Shown here: positions 33,812 through 45,800 of the stretch, in pieces
Numbering within the stretch: the stretch's first letter is position 1
Layout of the letters: each line of letters begins with the position of its first letter
Source: Pleodorina starrii
Taxonomy: Eukaryota; Chlorophyta; Chlorophyceae; Chlamydomonadales; Volvocaceae
Assembly: GCA_030267565.1 (NCBI GenBank)
Contig: BRXU01000034.1
Coordinates: forward strand, 1,071,501-1,135,500
Length of the DNA: 64,000 nt
Direction: 5' to 3'
Notes under the pieces: model-generated
What the model saw: only the letters and a program-made list of their open reading frames with translations
What the model was told of the DNA's origin: nothing
The model's database searches: none
Position numbers and translations under genes: made by a program

Positions 33812-36800
33812 ATGGAATTCCATCTACCCGCTCTCACGCGGTACCTGGCGGAAACCGGCGCAGCGGAACCCTCCCCAGCGTCGGAGCAGCAGCCCGAGCC
33901 CTGCAGCCCCGAGGATGCGTCACCGCCTCGGATTTCTGACGTGACGCGGCTTCTGTCGGAGCAGCTATCGTCGACCAGCGCGCCGGCGCGGGTGGGTTCA
34001 CACGTGCGGGGGCCGGCCTGGGGCAGTTCCTTGGAGGCATGACCGTCGGCAGGGCTTTTGCCTGAAAACCTGCTGGTCTGCGTACACGTGACGTAACCCG
34101 GCACTGCCAGTTTACGAACCTCCCCCAAATCTCTCCCCTTACACTGGCCGCTGCGCTGCCATGCCCTGCAGCTTCCCAAGGCTGTCGAGGCGTACTTTGT
34201 CGGGCCGGCCGCGCGCGGCTACCTCCCCATCGACGCCGACGCGCAGTACGTGGTGCCCTTCAACAAGCCGCCGCCGCCGCGCTCCCCGCCGCGCTCGCCC
34301 TCCCCCTCGGACGCCGACCCAAATGGCGACCACACGGCGCGCGCCGTGGGTTCCCGCAGCCCGCCGCTGGCTCTCGGCCCGCCGCGGCACAGCTCCCTTC
34401 AGAGCGGCCAGCTGGCCTCCGTCATCTCCGCAGCCGTCAACACCGCACCGCTGGACTGGTCCTTCCTCTTCGGCACCCCGCCGCAGCCTGCATTGCCATC
34501 CTCGCAGCGCAGCGGGGAGAGGACCAGATCCAGCTCCCTGCCCGCCTCCGTGGCGACCGTGATCCGACCCACCAAGCTGGTCGGAAGCAGCGGCGCCAAC
34601 TCCGCCGGGTCCCACGTCCCCGGGGGAGCTGCCGCCGCTGCTGGTGCCGTCGACAAGGCCGGCGCTGGGCCCACCGGCTCGGGAGCGTCAATCACGGGGC
34701 GGAGGGGCCAGCTGGCTTCGGCGGGAGGGCAGCTGCGCCGGCAGCCCAACGGCAGCAGCACGGAGGCGGGAGGGATGGGCGCACTGCTAGCGCGGCGGCT
34801 GAACCCCTCCGTGGCGGCGACGCCCCCCACCCCGGAGGCCAAGTTCTGCTCTGCGATACTCAGTGTGATGGAGCGGCTGGCGGCCACACAGTCCATCCAG
34901 ACCGGGAGGTATCGCTCGCTGAGGCTGCAGGTGGGCAGGCGGGGGTAGGGCGGGGCGGGGCGGGGCAGGGCGGGGCTTCTTCTGGAGGGGTTCACGGACC
35001 CGGACTCCTGCCTTACTAGCTTGGCCGGAGAGCCGGAGCAGGGCGGGCCAAGGTTTGCACAGCGCCGTGTCGGGTTCCCCCACGGGCGCACGCCGCCCCG
35101 CACCGACCCGGCCCTGCCCTGGCCGGCCCCGTCCCTCGCTAGCCAACGTCGCCTCTGTTCCGCTGCTTCGGTGTCATCTTTATCGCTCCTCCCCCCTCCC
35201 CCGCTTCCTCCCCCCCTCCTCAGGCTGCTGAGCACCGCGAGGCGATCATCAGCACAGTGGTCATGCCGCCTCCCCCCAAGACCGGTGCCTTCAGCTCCAG
35301 GGCGGCCGCCAACCGGATGACGGCGGTGCTGCAGCGCAGTGGGGCCTCCCTGGACGACATGCAAGCAATCGTACGGCAGATACAGCAGTTCAAGGGGTGC
35401 GTGGGGGCGTGGCAGGCAGAGGCACTCGGAGGGGAGGGGAGTGCGGGGGGTAGGACAAAGGTGGTGGTGGGGTCGGACCTGCTTGCGCCCCTTTCTCGCA
35501 TGACATCACCGCCCCCATCCGGCCCCATCCGCCCCCATCCGCCCCCATCCGGCCCCATCCGCCCCCATCCGCCCCCATCCGGCCCCATCCGCCCCCATCC
35601 GGTCCGCAGGTTGAGTGACGACCTGCGCACCGCTGTGGCCAAACAGTTTCAACTCTTCAGCTACCCGCCTGGATCGTACTTGTACGAGCAGGTACGGGAG
35701 CAAGACGGGCAGGCGGGAGGGGAGCCGTGGCCCTTCAGTATTGCACGGCTTTTTGCCTGCGAGGCATGACTGGGGCAGTCTCCGACTCGCTCCTCCTGCT
35801 GCGCCGCGGCAGGGTGTCGTGTCCGTGTCCTTCGCGACCCAGCCTCCTCACTCTTTCCCTTTGGCTGGTCACTGCCCCACTCGGTCTGCTTTCGGTCATT
35901 GCCGCCCGCTGCTGCCTCACCCCCTTCCCCTCTCCCCCGCAGGACTGTCAGTGCGACGAGGCGTTCGTACTGATCAGCGGCACTGTGATGCTGCACGCGG
36001 AGGGCCGCCCGCCCCACGTGAGTACGGGACTGCGGTACATGCCGTACTAACCGCACATGCCCTTGGGTACAGGCTTGAGGGTGCTGCACGAAACCCTCCT
36101 CCCAGCCCTCAACAGGGAAGACTGCGGTGGTCGCTGCTGTGGCAGCGGCTGCGACACCCCGCTGTTGCCTTCCGTGGTCCCCGCCCGCACCTCACCGCCC
36201 CACCCCACCCCCCGCACTGCACTGCACTGCACTGCCCCCTCAGCGCCTGCAAGCCGGCACGGTATTGGGTGTGGAGCTGATGCTTCGGCGCCAGTCGGTG
36301 CCGCTGACCGTCACCACCGACCCGCACTTCGAGGCACAGCTTGCCGTACTGTCGTGGAACTCGTATGAATCCACAGTGCGGCGCTGGGCGGTGGAGAAGG
36401 TCACGGCGCTGCTGCCGGAGCTGCAGGTACGGTACGGCAGCTGGTACGGCAACGCCAAACCACTTGGGATACCTCGTGGCTGAAAGGCCGGCTGGGCGGG
36501 GGCTCGGGGTGTGGGTGCCGTCCATCTGCCCCGTCCCTCCCACCTTCCCTCCCTACCCGGACGGACGGACGGACAAAGCACCTGACACAGGACCCACCCA
36601 CTGCGCTCACATGCTCCCCCACACCCCCCCACCCACCCGTTCTCCCGCCTGCAGGCCAGTCAGGTTGCCCGGCTGCGTGCGGGTCTGGTTCGCGGCATCT
36701 CTTACGCCCAGCGCCAGCCCGGGGAGGCCCTGTACGTGGGGGGACAGCCCACGGATCAGCTGGTGCTGCTGGTGCAGGGGCAGGTGCGGCTGGAGGGGGG

Positions 36801-39800
36801 GAGGGAGGGGCGGAGGGAGGGATTCAGAAGGGCGCCAAGGGGTCTTTGGGTGAAATGTTTCGACTGCGAGGCGGGTGACGGTGTTGGTCCCGATGGTGGT
36901 GGTAGGGGCTGGGGCTGGCCGGACGCCCTCCACTTGGTCTTCAACCCGTCCGGAATGCAGTGGCTCTGGTACACCGGCTGCCTTGCTGGGTAGCCACCAC
37001 AGTCCTCACCCCGCGTGCCAAGCTCCCCGGCACACACACGCAACGGTATAACGGTCTGTGTGCGTGTGTATGTGTGTGCGTCCGGCTCCTTCCTCCCCCG
37101 CCCCCTGCGCTCCCCCCCCTCAGGTGCTGATGGCGGCCCCCCTGGAGTCCAATGCGCTGGTCACCCAGGCGCAGATGGTGTCCCAGCTGCGGGTCATGAT
37201 CGGCCCCCTGGCGGCGTCCATGGTGCTCAACGAAATGCCCCGGGCGCAGCTGCCCACGCGGGGAGGGCTGCGAGGCGGCCTGAAGAGCTCCGGCGCGCGG
37301 AGCAGCGTAGCGGCCTCCGGCGGCTCAGTGCGGCCCAGCGGCGACAGCCTCGGGGAGGGAGGCAGCTCCACGCCAACGTTGCTGGCGGCGGCGGCCTCCG
37401 GGCTCTCCGAGCCGCCCGTGGGCGGCGCCATCGCCGGCGTCATCCGCCGCCGCCGCGGCAGCGGCAGCGGAGCCTCCGCGCTTGCCCTGGCCGCCTCCGC
37501 CGCTGCGGCGAAGCATGCGGAGGACCTGGTGCCTGGCAGCGGGTCGGGAGGGGCCTCGCGGGCGTCGCTCACGTCGATTGTGTCGAGCGGGGCTGAGGGG
37601 CGGCCGCCGGCTGACGAGGAGGGCGACACGGCGGCCCCCTCGGAAGGGGTGCAGCAGCAGCGGCGGTTGGGGTCATTGAGGGTCCTCTCGGGGGGCCGCA
37701 GCAGCAGCCGCAACAGCCGTCGGGACGCGGGGGCGGAGGAGGTGGGACCTGCGGGGGGGCCGCCGGCGTCGGATGACGGCTCGGATCCCTCCGTGGCGCC
37801 CTCCATCGGCAGTACGTACACGGGGGAGGCTACACCGGAGGACCGGACGGTAGCGGGGGAGGGGGACGCGGCTGCCGCTGCCAGTGCCGGCGGCGGTGAG
37901 GTGGGGCCGATGGCGGAGTCTGCTGCGGCGGCCGCCAGTCGTTTGTCGCGCGTCAGCCTCAGGTTCGCGGACGCCGCCGACGACAGCGCCGCCGGCGCGG
38001 GCTCCGGCGAGGCAGCTGATGGCAGTGCGGCGCCAGCAGGGGCCAGCGTTGGTGCAGCGCCGGAGGCGGCGGCGGCGCCACTGGATGGTGTAGGGACCGA
38101 CCCAGGGGTCGGTCCGGTCGGCTACCGGCCCACCTCCCTGACGTTTGGCGGGGCCATGGTTCCAGAGCCGTCACTTCTGCCCGTGGTCAGCGCCTTTGAC
38201 CTGGCGGCGGATGGCAGCGCGGCGGGGGGTGGCGGCGGCCGCGGCGGCGGCGGGGCGGGGGTGGGCGGGGAGCCGCTCAGCCCGGTCGCCGGGGCGAGGA
38301 ACCACTCCAGCAACAGTGAGTGTACCGCAGGGGCTTGCCTGTCTCCGGTGTGGTGTGGGGACGAGTGCCAGGGGCGGTGCGTGGAGAGGGTTTGTGGTGG
38401 TTGTAACAACAGTTGGCCTTCTGTCGGTTGGTCTCACTTGATGTGTTGGGCGAGTGGGTGGGCGCCAGCGTGTCACCCACCGCCTCGACGCCCCCAAAGC
38501 CCAAACAGCAGCTCCCCACACACGCACCTGCTGCCCTCGCCTCACCTGCCACCAGTAGCAGTGCGTGTGTGTGTATACCGTAGTATGTGTGTCGCTGCGT
38601 TTTCACCCCTCGACGATCTCTTCATTACCGATGGTGGCCCCTTTCCCCGGCCCTTCCTATTGCACCGCGCCTCAGGCAGCGTGGCTCCGGAGCCCTCCTT
38701 CGCGCTCGGGCCGCCGGGCTTTGTTTTTGCGGAGGGCCTGACGGGCGGCGGGGCGGGGTACGGCAGCGAGCCAGTCACACCGGCCCTCGTCCGGCCCGTC
38801 GCGCAGCAGCAGCAGCAGCCGGAGGGGGAGAGGGAGGGGGAGGGAGGACGGCGGACGGAGGAGGGAGGGCTGCAGTCCGCAGCGGACGGGGAGGCTGCCC
38901 CGACTCCAGCTGCCGAGGGAGCAGCCGTTGAGGGCGGCGACAACAGCGCCAGCGGTGCTGCGGCGGCGACGGCGGCAGATGCTGCCGGCGGCGACTCCGC
39001 CGACGCCCCCTCAGTGGTGCGCCTGGAGGACTCGGACTCGGCGGCGCAAGCAGACAGCGCCGCTGGCGGTGGCAGCGGCGGCGCGGCGGAGCAGTCGTCT
39101 CGACCGCCTGCCACCGCCACCGTCTCTCCGGTGGCATTGCAGCAGTCGCCGTCCGGCACGCCCACCAAGGGCGGTCTGCGCACCAAGATCGGCGGCGTGT
39201 CGGCTCGGCAGCTGCCTCAGGCCCAGCCCTCCCCGGCCGGTGGTCGCAGCACGCGGGGCTCCCCCCTGGCTAGCGGTAGCTCCACGCCGCGATCCGTGTC
39301 CGGATCCATGTCCCGCACAGACTCGGTCACCGGCAAGGCGGCGGCGGCGGCGCTGTCCTCGTCGCCGTCGGGGACCCTCCGGGGCGCCCCCGCCAGTCGC
39401 GGCGAGGAGCCGGGTCGGAACCCCGGCGTGCGCACCCCTGCTGCGGAGCCGCTGGAGGGCGCTGCGGCAGCAGCCGGCAATGGTGGTGGAGGAGGAGGAG
39501 GCAGGGGCAGCAGCGTGGCGCGGCCAGGCAGCTTGGGCACGCCGAGTGAAGGCACCGGCCGCCCCCGGCGGCCGTCTTCCCCCGTGTCGGAGGCGCCCAG
39601 CGTCGACGACCGGCGCCCCGACTCTACCGCGACGGTCGTCGTGCACCCCACGCTGCCGCTGGCGGATGAAGGCAAGTCCACGCAGCCCCCTGCTCCTGCT
39701 CCTGAGGACCAACAGCAAGAGCAGCAGCAGCAGCAGCGGCAGAGTGGGGCGGAGCGTGAGGGCGAGGCGGCGGCGGCGGCCACCGAAGCCTCCATGCCCG

Positions 39801-42800
39801 GAGCCACCACCGACGGCCTGACGGAGGCCGCCGCTGCCCGCCGAGCCAGCAGCACCTGCAGGAGCAGCAGCAGCAGCGGCAGCGGCGGGAGGTCGAGCTT
39901 GGGGACCGGCGAGGGGGCCGCGGCGGCGGCGGGCGGCGCCGACGGTGTCCCCCCCATCGCGCGTGCCAGCACGGAAGAGCTGCCGCCGCCGCCGGCGGAG
40001 GGACCGCCGTCACAGCCGTCGGCGCGACAAGAGGAAGCTGCGGCGGAGGTGCCGCCGCCGCTGCCGCCAAAGGCAGCGGCTGCCGTAGCGGCGGCGCTGC
40101 CGCCGCCGCCGCCTGCGCCACAGCCGCCACAGCCGTTGAAGTTGTCGCCGCGCGGGTCTGCGAACTCGGTCGCGCCGCGGGTGAAGGCGCCGTCTCCGGA
40201 TTCCGAGATCGATTACTCGGTCGCACGGGTCAGCGGAGGTGCGCTGCCCGGGACCGCACCCCACGGGAAGGCCGCCAGCCGCCAGTCCGATCTGCGCTCA
40301 CCAGGTGCGGGCGGACTGGAACGAGCCAACTTCCAACCAGGGCCCCGCGGCGGCGCTGCCGGTGGCGGAGGCGGGCGCAAGCCTATGGATGTCGGCGGCC
40401 GCCCGCCGGGCGCCGCTGGCGGGGCTGGCGGGGCCGCCGTCGCCGGCACCGGCTCCTCCCAGCCTCTGGCCAACGCACTGGCCTCTCAGTGCAAGCTGCA
40501 TGCGCACCGCGTGGTGGCGGTGTACGGCGGTCCGGTGGTGTTTTGTGAGGAGGCGCTGTCGGATCCCAAGGACGCGGACTGCATGAAGGTCTCCAAGTGA
40601 GGCGGGCTGCTGGGCGGGCTGCTGAGCGGGGGGATGGGCGGGTGGGTGGGTGGAACGGTGTGTGTGAAAGTGGGCTGCTGGGCTGTGGGAGGGGCCTTGG
40701 AAGGCCGCCGGCCGCTTGGGCGCTGTGAGGGAGAGAGGGAACGGTTTGCTTACCCACCAGCCCCCGCTGTGCCATGCGCGTGTCTGCCCACCCCGCTGCC
40801 TGGCCGTGTGTGTGTGCCCCCTTCTTGTTCATGTTACGCGAACGAAACCAAACTGCTCCCTCCCCACCCGCACCGCCTCGCTCCCTTCCTCTGTCCGCTT
40901 CCCAGGCCGCCCACCGCGCACAGCGCTGTGGCCCTGCAGCGCTGCGAGTACATCCTCATCCCCGCCGCCCTGCTGCGCTCGCTGCTGCCTCCCGAGCAGC
41001 TGCCGGCACTGGCGGAGGCGGCGGTGGCGGCGCAGAGGCGGCTGGTGACGGCCAACGGACACGTGGAGGACAGCGGGCCGGTGGGTGGGTGGGTGGGTGG
41101 GTGGGGGTGTCCACCGAGGGGCCGGAGCCCGGAGGTTGGTGAGGGAAGTGCGGGCTGCGGTGTGGGTGGGGGCATAAGGGAGGAAAGGGAAGGCGGAGGT
41201 GGAGGTGGACATTATTACCGCTTCCCTCCCCGTCCCGTCGATCTTCCCTCCCCGCCCCCTCACCCGCCCCCGCCCCCCTTGTGTGCCCCGCAGGTGACCT
41301 GGCCCGCCGCCGCCGACAAGATCCGCCACATCCTGTCCACCACCACCCCCGGCCACCGGCAGCCCTGGCAGGTGGAGCTGCTGGCGGCGGCACTCAGCCA
41401 CCTGCCCGCATTCTCAAGACTCACGTGGCAGGTGGGTGCGGGGGTGGGTGCGGGTGTGTGTGACGTGGGTGCGGGCGTCGCCATTGACAGGCACCGTCGC
41501 GCCTGCAGCTGCTGCAGCAGCAACAGCAATCTTTCCTTGCCTCCATCGAGCCGCCCTCCCGCCCTCCCTGGGGCACTCGCTCCTCGTTCGTACCGCTGGC
41601 GAATCCTGGTCGCCCTCTTGGCCCTCACTCTTGAGTCTCGACACATTACCCGAAGTGCAAGCAGACAAGCACACACCCGACCTCCCCTTCCCTGGCGTCT
41701 GTTGCATTCATTCCGTGGTTGAGCGGCGCTTTCCCCACAACACAAGTGCACAACACAACACGCCCCTCCACACCCCCAACCTCGTTCCGCTCCTCGTTCC
41801 CCACAGATGCGTCTACGTGTGTTCCAGGACCTGGAGTACCGCAAGTTGGAGCCGGGGGCCACCCTGGAGCTGGCCCGACTGCACGTCAGTGAGGCTCTGC
41901 CGCCCACACCGCGGACGCCCTCCGACCCCGCCACCTCGGAGGCCACCTCGGAGACCAGCCGCCGCAAGTCCTCCAACACAGCGGAGGCGGCTGCAGGCAG
42001 CGGCCAGGCCGGGGATGCAGCCAAGGACGCGGCAGAGGGTGATGCTTGCGGCGAAGCCGGGGATGCCGTGGCGGCGGAGGCGGCTGCGGAGGGGCGAGGT
42101 GCGGGGTCGGGGCTGCCCCGTGTGTCCGATGCGCCGTCGTCGTTGCCATCCGCCAGCCCGAGCCGCGACGCGAGCGCATCCGGCGAGGCGACGGCAGCCG
42201 ATGGTGGGGGCAACGAGGGGCGCCTGTCAACGTCTCCTCCGTCGGGGTCGTCCCTGCTGTCGACGCCGTCGAGCGGTAAGCTGTCTTGGGCGGCCAAGTA
42301 CGGCAGTCGTCGTAAGATGGCACCTGCCCCGCTGGCGTCGACCGGTTCCACGGCCGCTGGTGGTGGTGCCAGTGACACGGCCTCCAGGCAGAAGACCCCC
42401 ACTTCGGCGGAGGCGGCGGAGGCGGAGGCGGTGGCGGCGGCGGTGGCTGCGATGGAGAGGGGCACGGCGAAGGCGTCGATGACGCAGATTGCAGCGGGAG
42501 TGGAGGACGCCTCCGCCGCGGCGGCGGGCCCGGGAGCGGCGGAGGCAGCCGCGACGGAGGCGTCGATGACGCAGATCGTCTTGCAGCCGGGGCCCCCTTC
42601 CGGGGAGGTCGGGGCCGGGGCGGAGCTGCAGACGTCGGTGCTGTCAGCTTCCTCCCGCAACTCCTCAATGGTGGGGGGCCCCGCGGGATCCCGGACCGGG
42701 TCGCTGCAGGGTGGGCAAGGCGGCAGTGGTGACGCCGAGGGGCAGCTGTCCTCTCGCGGCTCCTCCTTCCGGCCCGGTGAGCCCCACACCGTGGAGGCGC

Positions 42801-45800
42801 TGTTCAACCCGGCGGAGGAGGAGCCGCTCATACCCTCCCTGGCGCTGAGGATGAGGCAGGGCGCCGAAGACATCGCTGCCGCCCCCGGCACCGCAGACAC
42901 CGCCGACAACGCGACACCCTTCAGCACCGCCGCCGCGGCGTCACTGGTGGCCTCGGGTGGCTCACTGCCGCAGCCGGCGCCAGACCCAGCCACGGCTGCC
43001 TCGAGGTCATCGATGGAGTCGCAGCAGGGCATGGGGGGCGGTGTGGAGTTCCCGGTGGTGGTGGTGGAGATGAGGGCCGAGTCGCCGACGCTGCTGCCGC
43101 GCGGCACCAGCCTCGACCGGGACCGAGACCGGGAATCGGACCGGGCGGTGCAGCGGGTCAGCACCGGCGGCAGCGAGACGATGGACTCGGGCCCGCCGTC
43201 CGTGTCGCCGTACAGTCTCAACAGCCTGCCGATCACGCCGTTCGACAGCACCTCCGCCGCCGTCGCCGCGGCCGAGGGGCCGGTAGCGGCCCAGCGCGCC
43301 AGCTTCAGGGCGGATGGCGGTGTGCCGGCTGGCGGCGCCGGTGCCTCTGGGAGTGGGGGTGTGGAGGCCGCAGCGCAGTCGGCGCTGACGGTGATGCCAA
43401 CGCGGCGGGAGGCAGTTGCGGAGAAGCTGGATGACAAGTGCGTTGTGGCACTTCTCCCCGCTGGGATGTGGGGCGAGGGGCATCGTGGTAGCTGGGGTAA
43501 AGGGCGGTGACGGGGGGGAAGAAGGGTGCCCTTTTCTTCCCTCATGTGCACTGCTGCTGCTGCTGCTCCGATCTTTCAGTGTTCACACCAATCCTGTTCT
43601 GATCACCCCGCCCCTCATCGCGCCCTTCCTGCCTCATCCCGCCCACCCCCCCAACCTTCCGCCCCCTTGTCCTCCCGTTGTCCTCCCCTCCCCAGGGTCT
43701 ACTGGTGCCTCAACGGCAGTTTGGTGCTGGAGGCCCAACCGCTGCCGCCCGAGTTGGCCCCGGAGGTCTCCGCCGCCTCCATCACCAACCCCATACACGC
43801 CTCCGACTCGGAGCACCGTCGGCCGTCCGGCCACGCCGCCATCTCGCCCGTCTCCACTCCCCCGGCCCCCGAGTCCTCCGGCTCCGCAGTCCGATCCGCC
43901 CAGGCGGGGGCTGAAGGCCGCTCGCCCCACTCACCGCGGCCGCTGCAACTGCAAATCGCCAACCCCGGCGAGGCCTTCAGCGGCGGAGCGATGGCGGAGG
44001 CCGCCACCGCCGCCTTCGACGCGTCCCGTACTCACTCGCAGCCGAGTGGTCCGCGCACGCCGCCGCATCCGGCATCCGGGCAGCAGCCGCAAGCGGAGCC
44101 GGAGGTTCCATCGGCGGAGCAGCTGCAGCTGCAGATGCAGCTGGAGCAGCAGCAGCAGTTGGTGCAGGCTCTGCCGCTGGGCTCCAGTGTGCTCCGCGCG
44201 CGCGTGGCGGAGGGTGGAGGCGGTGGTGGCGGGGCTGGCGGTGGTGGTGGTGCGGAGGTGCTGTTCATGAGTCGCACCATGTTTGAACTGCTGTCCAACG
44301 GCATCGGTCGCAATGTGCCGCCGGCGGTGCTGCCGGTGCTGGCTCGCCATGTGGACTGGCTGGCGGGGCTGGACCTGCAGGTGAAGAGCCCCCGGGGGGG
44401 AGGGAGGGAGGGAGGTGGGGGAGGAGAGAACTACGGACCGCAGCCTGGGAACGTGGTGACGTTGCCCATACGGAGCCAGTGCTACTTGCCAGTGCTACTT
44501 ACCGGGATGTGGAGGCTCTGCGGGGTCTATTCCGTACCGCCCCTTGTTGCTCTTCCCGCCTGACTGACGTGTTCGGTGGCCGACTGTCCGCACCCGACCT
44601 CCCCGCTGCCCTCCCCTCCCTTCAGGCTCTTGCCACCGACCTATCCGGTCACTACCGGTTGGAGGAGCACAAGCAGGGCACTGAGCTGCTGCGGGCGGGG
44701 GAGGCGGCCCCGGTGGTGTTCCTGGTGGCCTCGGGGGAGTGCGTCATGCGGGGCCCGGTGGTGGGGCTCAAGGAGCCGGGGAGCGTGGCGGGTGAGCAGC
44801 AGGGGAGCTAGGGCGGGAGGGAGGGAGGGCGGATGGGGAGGAAAGCCAGGGCAAGGGCGAGAAGGACGGGAAAGCAGTGAAGGGTTTTTTAGGGTTTAGG
44901 GTTTCAGGGTTTTAGGGTTTGTAGGGTTTTAGGGTTTTAGGAGACCACATTTGAACCACCTCTGGGCCACCCCTGAACCACCCCTGGGCCCCGGCAGACC
45001 AATTGGATCTGGCGGCACTGCGCGAGGGCGCCACGTGCGGAGAGCTCAGCCTACTGGCGGCCCGACCGCTGTGGTGAGCTTGACATGCGGCGTGGGGTGG
45101 GGTGAGGGTGCGTGGGTGTGGGCCCTGGACCTGACCATATGACCTGACCTGACCATATGACCTGACCTGACCATATGACCTGACCGGACCCTGGGCCCAA
45201 GGGGATATTGGTATCCACCTGCCGCTGTGCGGGCGACACAGTGGTGGCTGTTAGAGGCTGTGAGGCCAGCGGTCAAGCACCCCCTTAACCGGGTGGGGTC
45301 CCACCTCCCTCTCTGCAAATCAGAGCCATATGCGCCAATGAGTCGCTGTCCCCGCCCCACCTCGCCCCCCTCAGGTACACACTGGTGGTGTCCTCCCTCA
45401 GTGCCAAGGTGGTATCTCTAGACATGCCCGCACTCCGGTCCTGGCTGCTCACATCGCCCATGGGCCGAGCAGCCGCAGCGGACGTGGTGGCGGCGGTGGC
45501 GGAGGTCGACATCGCGCTGTACGGCAGGGCGGTCAAGCAGATCGCCGCACAGGTGGGGCCGCAGCGGTGGTGAGGGTCGGGTCGGGTCGGCGGTGGGGCG
45601 GACACGGCTGCCGTGGTGCGCTGCGGTCGCTCGGGTGCGTATCGGGTGGCCGGGGGATGGTTGGGCCGAACCCGCGGCGGGATGCGTCTGGCCGCCTTTC
45701 CCACACCCTTCCCCACGCAGCCGAACGCACCGCATGGCTGGACCACCGTCACATGCGCCTCCCGCCCCCCGCCCCCCGCCCCCCGCCTCCCGGCCCCCGC

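Larger units (their letters stand above)
44310..45552 (+). other. cNMP-like domain 4 of gene 3
   Basis: The end of exon 13 and exons 14-16 encode a complete beta-roll: VLPVLARHVDWLAGLDLQ, YRLEEHKQGTELLRAGE, APVVFLVASGECVMRG, then ATCGELSLLAARPLWYT and VVSLDMPALRSWL. The Gly-Glu of the phosphate-binding cassette is kept, but the position of its Arg is Leu (ARPLWYT where PR-x-A-T is expected). Confidence 0.8.

Noticed and set aside
33676..34179. 167-codon minus-strand frame over the start of gene 3
   Set aside because: It is antisense to the well-supported first exons of gene 3 and outside the frame and splice chain of gene 2.
36045..36051. TACTAAC as the branch site of gene 3 intron 5
   Set aside because: It lies close to the donor and almost 190 bases from the acceptor at 36243, too far for a typical branch site.
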